Of a stretch of DNA of 8,103 nt, positions 6,733 through 8,103 are shown piece after piece. The stretch's first letter is position 1. Each line of letters opens with the position of its first letter. The position numbers and the translations under genes are program-made. The notes under the pieces were generated by a model. It made no database searches, had not been told where the DNA came from, and saw only the letters and a program-made list of their open reading frames with translations. The DNA lies in NCBI GenBank assembly GCA_020860025.1, contig JAJBVC010000016.1, positions 11,944 through 20,046 of the forward strand, written 5' to 3'. The DNA is from Clostridiales bacterium (GTDB taxonomy: Bacteria; Bacillota; Clostridia; Oscillospirales; Acutalibacteraceae).

Positions 6733-7606
6733 AACCGGCAACCTCCATTTCACTAATAAACAATTCCTCAAGAGTAAGCGGAAGCATTTCAAAAAATACG
6801 GGATTTTTACTCTTTATTGTCTGCTCAATTTGCTCAAGCTCGCCTTTAACGGTGATTTCGGTAATTTTACCCTGGTGAGTTTCCTTTACAATATTAAGAC
6901 TTGAACGAATTTGACTAAACTGCTCATCATCAAGCACAAACTGAACTCTGTAAAGTCCTATTGAATCTCCGTCAATATCCCTTTCCATTAAAATTCCTCC
7001 CAAATGCAAAAGACCTATATGGTCGCAAAAACCCTCAAGCTCTCTTAAATTATGAGTGGAAATTATAACAGTTGCTTTAGTCTCGTCAACGTATTCGATG
7101 ACAACCTTTTTAACAAGCTCTCTTATAACAGGATCAAGTCCGTCAAAAATTTCGTCAAATAAAATTACTGACGGATTATATGAAAACGCAAGAATTATCG
7201 CTGCCTGACGCTGCATACCTTTACTCATTGTGGCAATCTTTTGATTTTCGTCAATAGGAAAAAGCGAAAGCAAATAGCGATACCTTTCATTACTAAAATC
7301 AGGATAAAGCTTTTTGTAGTATGAGGCGGTGCTTTTCGTCGTTGCACCCGGATAAAAATAAGGAAAATCGGACACAAAAGCAATCCTCGTTTTGACATTT
7401 ACATTTTCAAACGGCTCTTCACCGTTTATGAGTATACTGCCCTCTTCCGGAGTAAATACACCCGCTATTGTACGAAGCAGCGTACTTTTGCCTGCGCCGT
7501 TTGAGCCGACAAGTCCGAATACCGAGCCGTCGTCAATTACAAATGAAATATTGTCGAGCGCTCTTTTTTCACCGAACTTTTTTGTAAGATTTTTAATTTC
7601 AATCAT
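6707..7606 (-). CDS. ABC transporter ATP-binding protein (YtrB-like exporter ATPase)
   Basis: The 299-residue cytoplasmic ATPase should energise the permease encoded directly downstream. Visible motifs are Walker A GSNGAGKST (34-42), signature MSKGMQRQ (127-134, the variant common in drug- and peptide-export ATPases), Walker B VILFDE (147-152), D-loop GLDP (156-159) and switch histidine His185 in STHNLRE. Where the Q-loop glutamine is expected the sequence reads FVSDFP (77-82), so that glutamine is missing. A C-terminal extension (about 215-299) is typical of this exporter subfamily. The ATG at 7606 was preferred to the one at 7612 because GGAGG (7616-7620) lies nine bases before the former and only three before the latter. 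The start overlaps the stop codon of the GntR gene by eight bases (ATGATTGA), and the end overlaps the permease start. This indicates one tightly coupled operon. Confidence 0.95.
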   Translation of the reverse strand: MIEIKNLTKKFGEKRALDNISFVIDDGSVFGLVGSNGAGKSTLLRTIAGVFTPEEGSILINGEEPFENVNVKTRIAFVSDFPYFYPGATTKSTASYYKKLYPDFSNERYRYLLSLFPIDENQKIATMSKGMQRQAAIILAFSYNPSVILFDEIFDGLDPVIRELVKKVVIEYVDETKATVIISTHNLRELEGFCDHIGLLHLGGILMERDIDGDSIGLYRVQFVLDDEQFSQIRSSLNIVKETHQGKITEITVKGELEQIEQTIKSKNPVFFEMLPLTLEELFISEMEVAGYDINNFKA

Positions 7607-7967
7607 TATCATTCTCCTCCCATATTTTATTTACTAAATCTATTATATCGTTTTTTTCAATACCTGCGCCCTTTGCGTCAAGAAGCGACGCCGAAATCTG
7701 CTTTTCAGCCAGTTTCTTTACAGTTTCAAGATTAGTTGAATTAACAAAAACACCTTTACCTGCAATGGTGTAAATTATAGAATTTTGCTCAAGGTTTTTG
7801 TATGCCTTTGCAACCGTGTTGGGATTAACACCCAAATCGCAAGCCAGTGAACGCACCGACGGCAGCGGACTGTCCTTTTCATACACGCCAAGGTTAATAA
7901 GCTGAACAATCTTTTTTTCAATTTGAGTGTAAATAGGCTCTCTGCTTCTTGAATCTAAAGTAATCAT
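7599..7967 (-). CDS. GntR-family transcriptional regulator, YtrA subfamily
   Basis: The 122-residue protein has an N-terminal winged helix-turn-helix (about 10-76) with the family hallmarks PIYTQI (11-16), PLPSVRSLACDLGVNPNTV (34-52) and YTIAGKGVFV (66-75). A short helical tail (about 78-120) serves dimerisation. Full-length GntR proteins carry a large effector domain; its absence, the short tail and the ABC genes downstream mark the YtrA subfamily. The ATG at 7967 was chosen because AAAGGGG (7973-7979) lies five bases upstream; the longer frame from 8036 has no site and starts upstream of the predicted start of transcription. The protein is expected to repress its own operon by binding the palindrome at 7999-8023, with release by an unknown signal, often cell-envelope stress in known cases. 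The gene ends inside the start of the ATPase gene. Confidence 0.93.
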   Translation of the reverse strand: MITLDSRSREPIYTQIEKKIVQLINLGVYEKDSPLPSVRSLACDLGVNPNTVAKAYKNLEQNSIIYTIAGKGVFVNSTNLETVKKLAEKQISASLLDAKGAGIEKNDIIDLVNKIWEENDND

Positions 7968-7998
7968 GTAATCCCCTTTCTGTTTTATTTTTGTATTA

Positions 7999-8023
7999 AC
8001 TGTATTATTACAATTAATACGGT
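7999..8023. promoter_or_regulatory. Probable YtrA-type operator
   Basis: A 25-bp imperfect palindrome has nine-base arms, ACTGTATTA (7999-8007) and TAATACGGT (8015-8023), matching at eight of nine positions around a seven-base centre. Read as ACTGTA-N13-TACGGT, it resembles the AGTGTA-N13-TACACT site I recall for Bacillus subtilis YtrA. It covers the predicted start of transcription (near 8020). A further GTATTAAC at 7993-8000 makes a second, nested inverted repeat using the same right arm. Confidence 0.75.
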
Positions 8024-8026
8024 TTA

Positions 8027-8055
8027 GATATAGCATACTTTTAAATTTTTGTCAA
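8027..8055 (-). promoter_or_regulatory. Promoter of the GntR-ABC-permease operon
   Basis: On the minus strand there is a consensus -35 TTGACA (8050-8055), a 17-base spacer and the -10 TATATC (8027-8032) preceded by TGC, an extended -10. The leader to the ATG at 7967 is about 53 bases and begins inside the predicted operator. Confidence 0.8.
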
Positions 8056-8067
8056 GATATATTTGTA

Positions 8068-8101
8068 AAAAATAATAAGGGACTGTATTACAATCCCTTA
8101 T
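8068..8101 (-). terminator. Rho-independent terminator of an upstream minus-strand gene outside the window
   Basis: Read on the minus strand, ATAAGGGA (8094-8101) pairs with TCCCTTAT (8075-8082) around an 11-base loop. TATTTTTT follows, down to 8067. This is the classic layout of an intrinsic terminator and shows that a gene on the minus strand ends just beyond the right edge. Confidence 0.8.
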
Positions 8102-8103
8102 CG

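Noticed and set aside
1..8103. A new defence or mobile system
   Set aside because: No integrase, transposase, toxin-antitoxin pair, nuclease or phage gene is seen; every sizeable frame has an ordinary housekeeping, transport or surface role.

Overview
The window is AT-rich DNA with strong GGAGG-type ribosome binding sites, sigma-A-like promoters and short intergenic gaps. It carries GAAC-N4-GTTC (LexA-type) operators, a YtrA-type GntR regulator and a BspA-like leucine-rich-repeat surface protein. Together these suggest a Firmicute, most likely a gut-dwelling Clostridia member (Ruminococcus / Eubacterium-like). The taxonomic call is inference from style and gene families, not from a marker gene.

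Layout, left to right. (1) Positions 1-473, minus: the 5' end of a secreted BspA-like LRR protein that runs off the left edge, with a clear promoter and ribosome binding site. (2) Positions 615-1905, plus: a Y-family translesion polymerase (DinB / Pol IV type) behind a strong promoter that carries two LexA-type operators, so it is probably SOS-controlled. (3) A shared hairpin at 1939-1974 separates it from the convergent capA-family gene (1978-3183, minus), a membrane-anchored metallophosphatase-fold protein. (4) A divergent promoter region (about 3184-3423) with a perfect 14-bp tandem repeat leads rightward into a CaCA-family sodium/calcium antiporter (3424-4473, plus). (5) Positions 4663-7967, minus: a compact three-gene operon transcribed leftward, in the order GntR/YtrA-like repressor, ABC ATPase, large ABC permease. 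The reading frames overlap by 8 and 26 bases. The promoter carries a 25-bp imperfect palindrome over the predicted start of transcription. (6) At the right edge a hairpin followed by a T tract ends transcription of another minus-strand gene that lies outside the window.

How the genes work together: only the GntR-ABC-permease operon is a clear functional unit. It has the architecture of YtrAB-type regulated exporters, in which the repressor is expected to control its own operon. The permease is unusual in carrying about 340 residues of acidic, very tyrosine-rich sequence after its last membrane helix, predicted to lie outside the cell. The other genes look like independently transcribed units. 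No mobile element, RNA gene, CRISPR array or phage gene was seen. No stretch longer than about 240 bases lacks a gene. I do not see a clearly new multi-gene system here; the permease ectodomain, the tandem SOS operators and the YtrA-like operator are the parts most worth following up.
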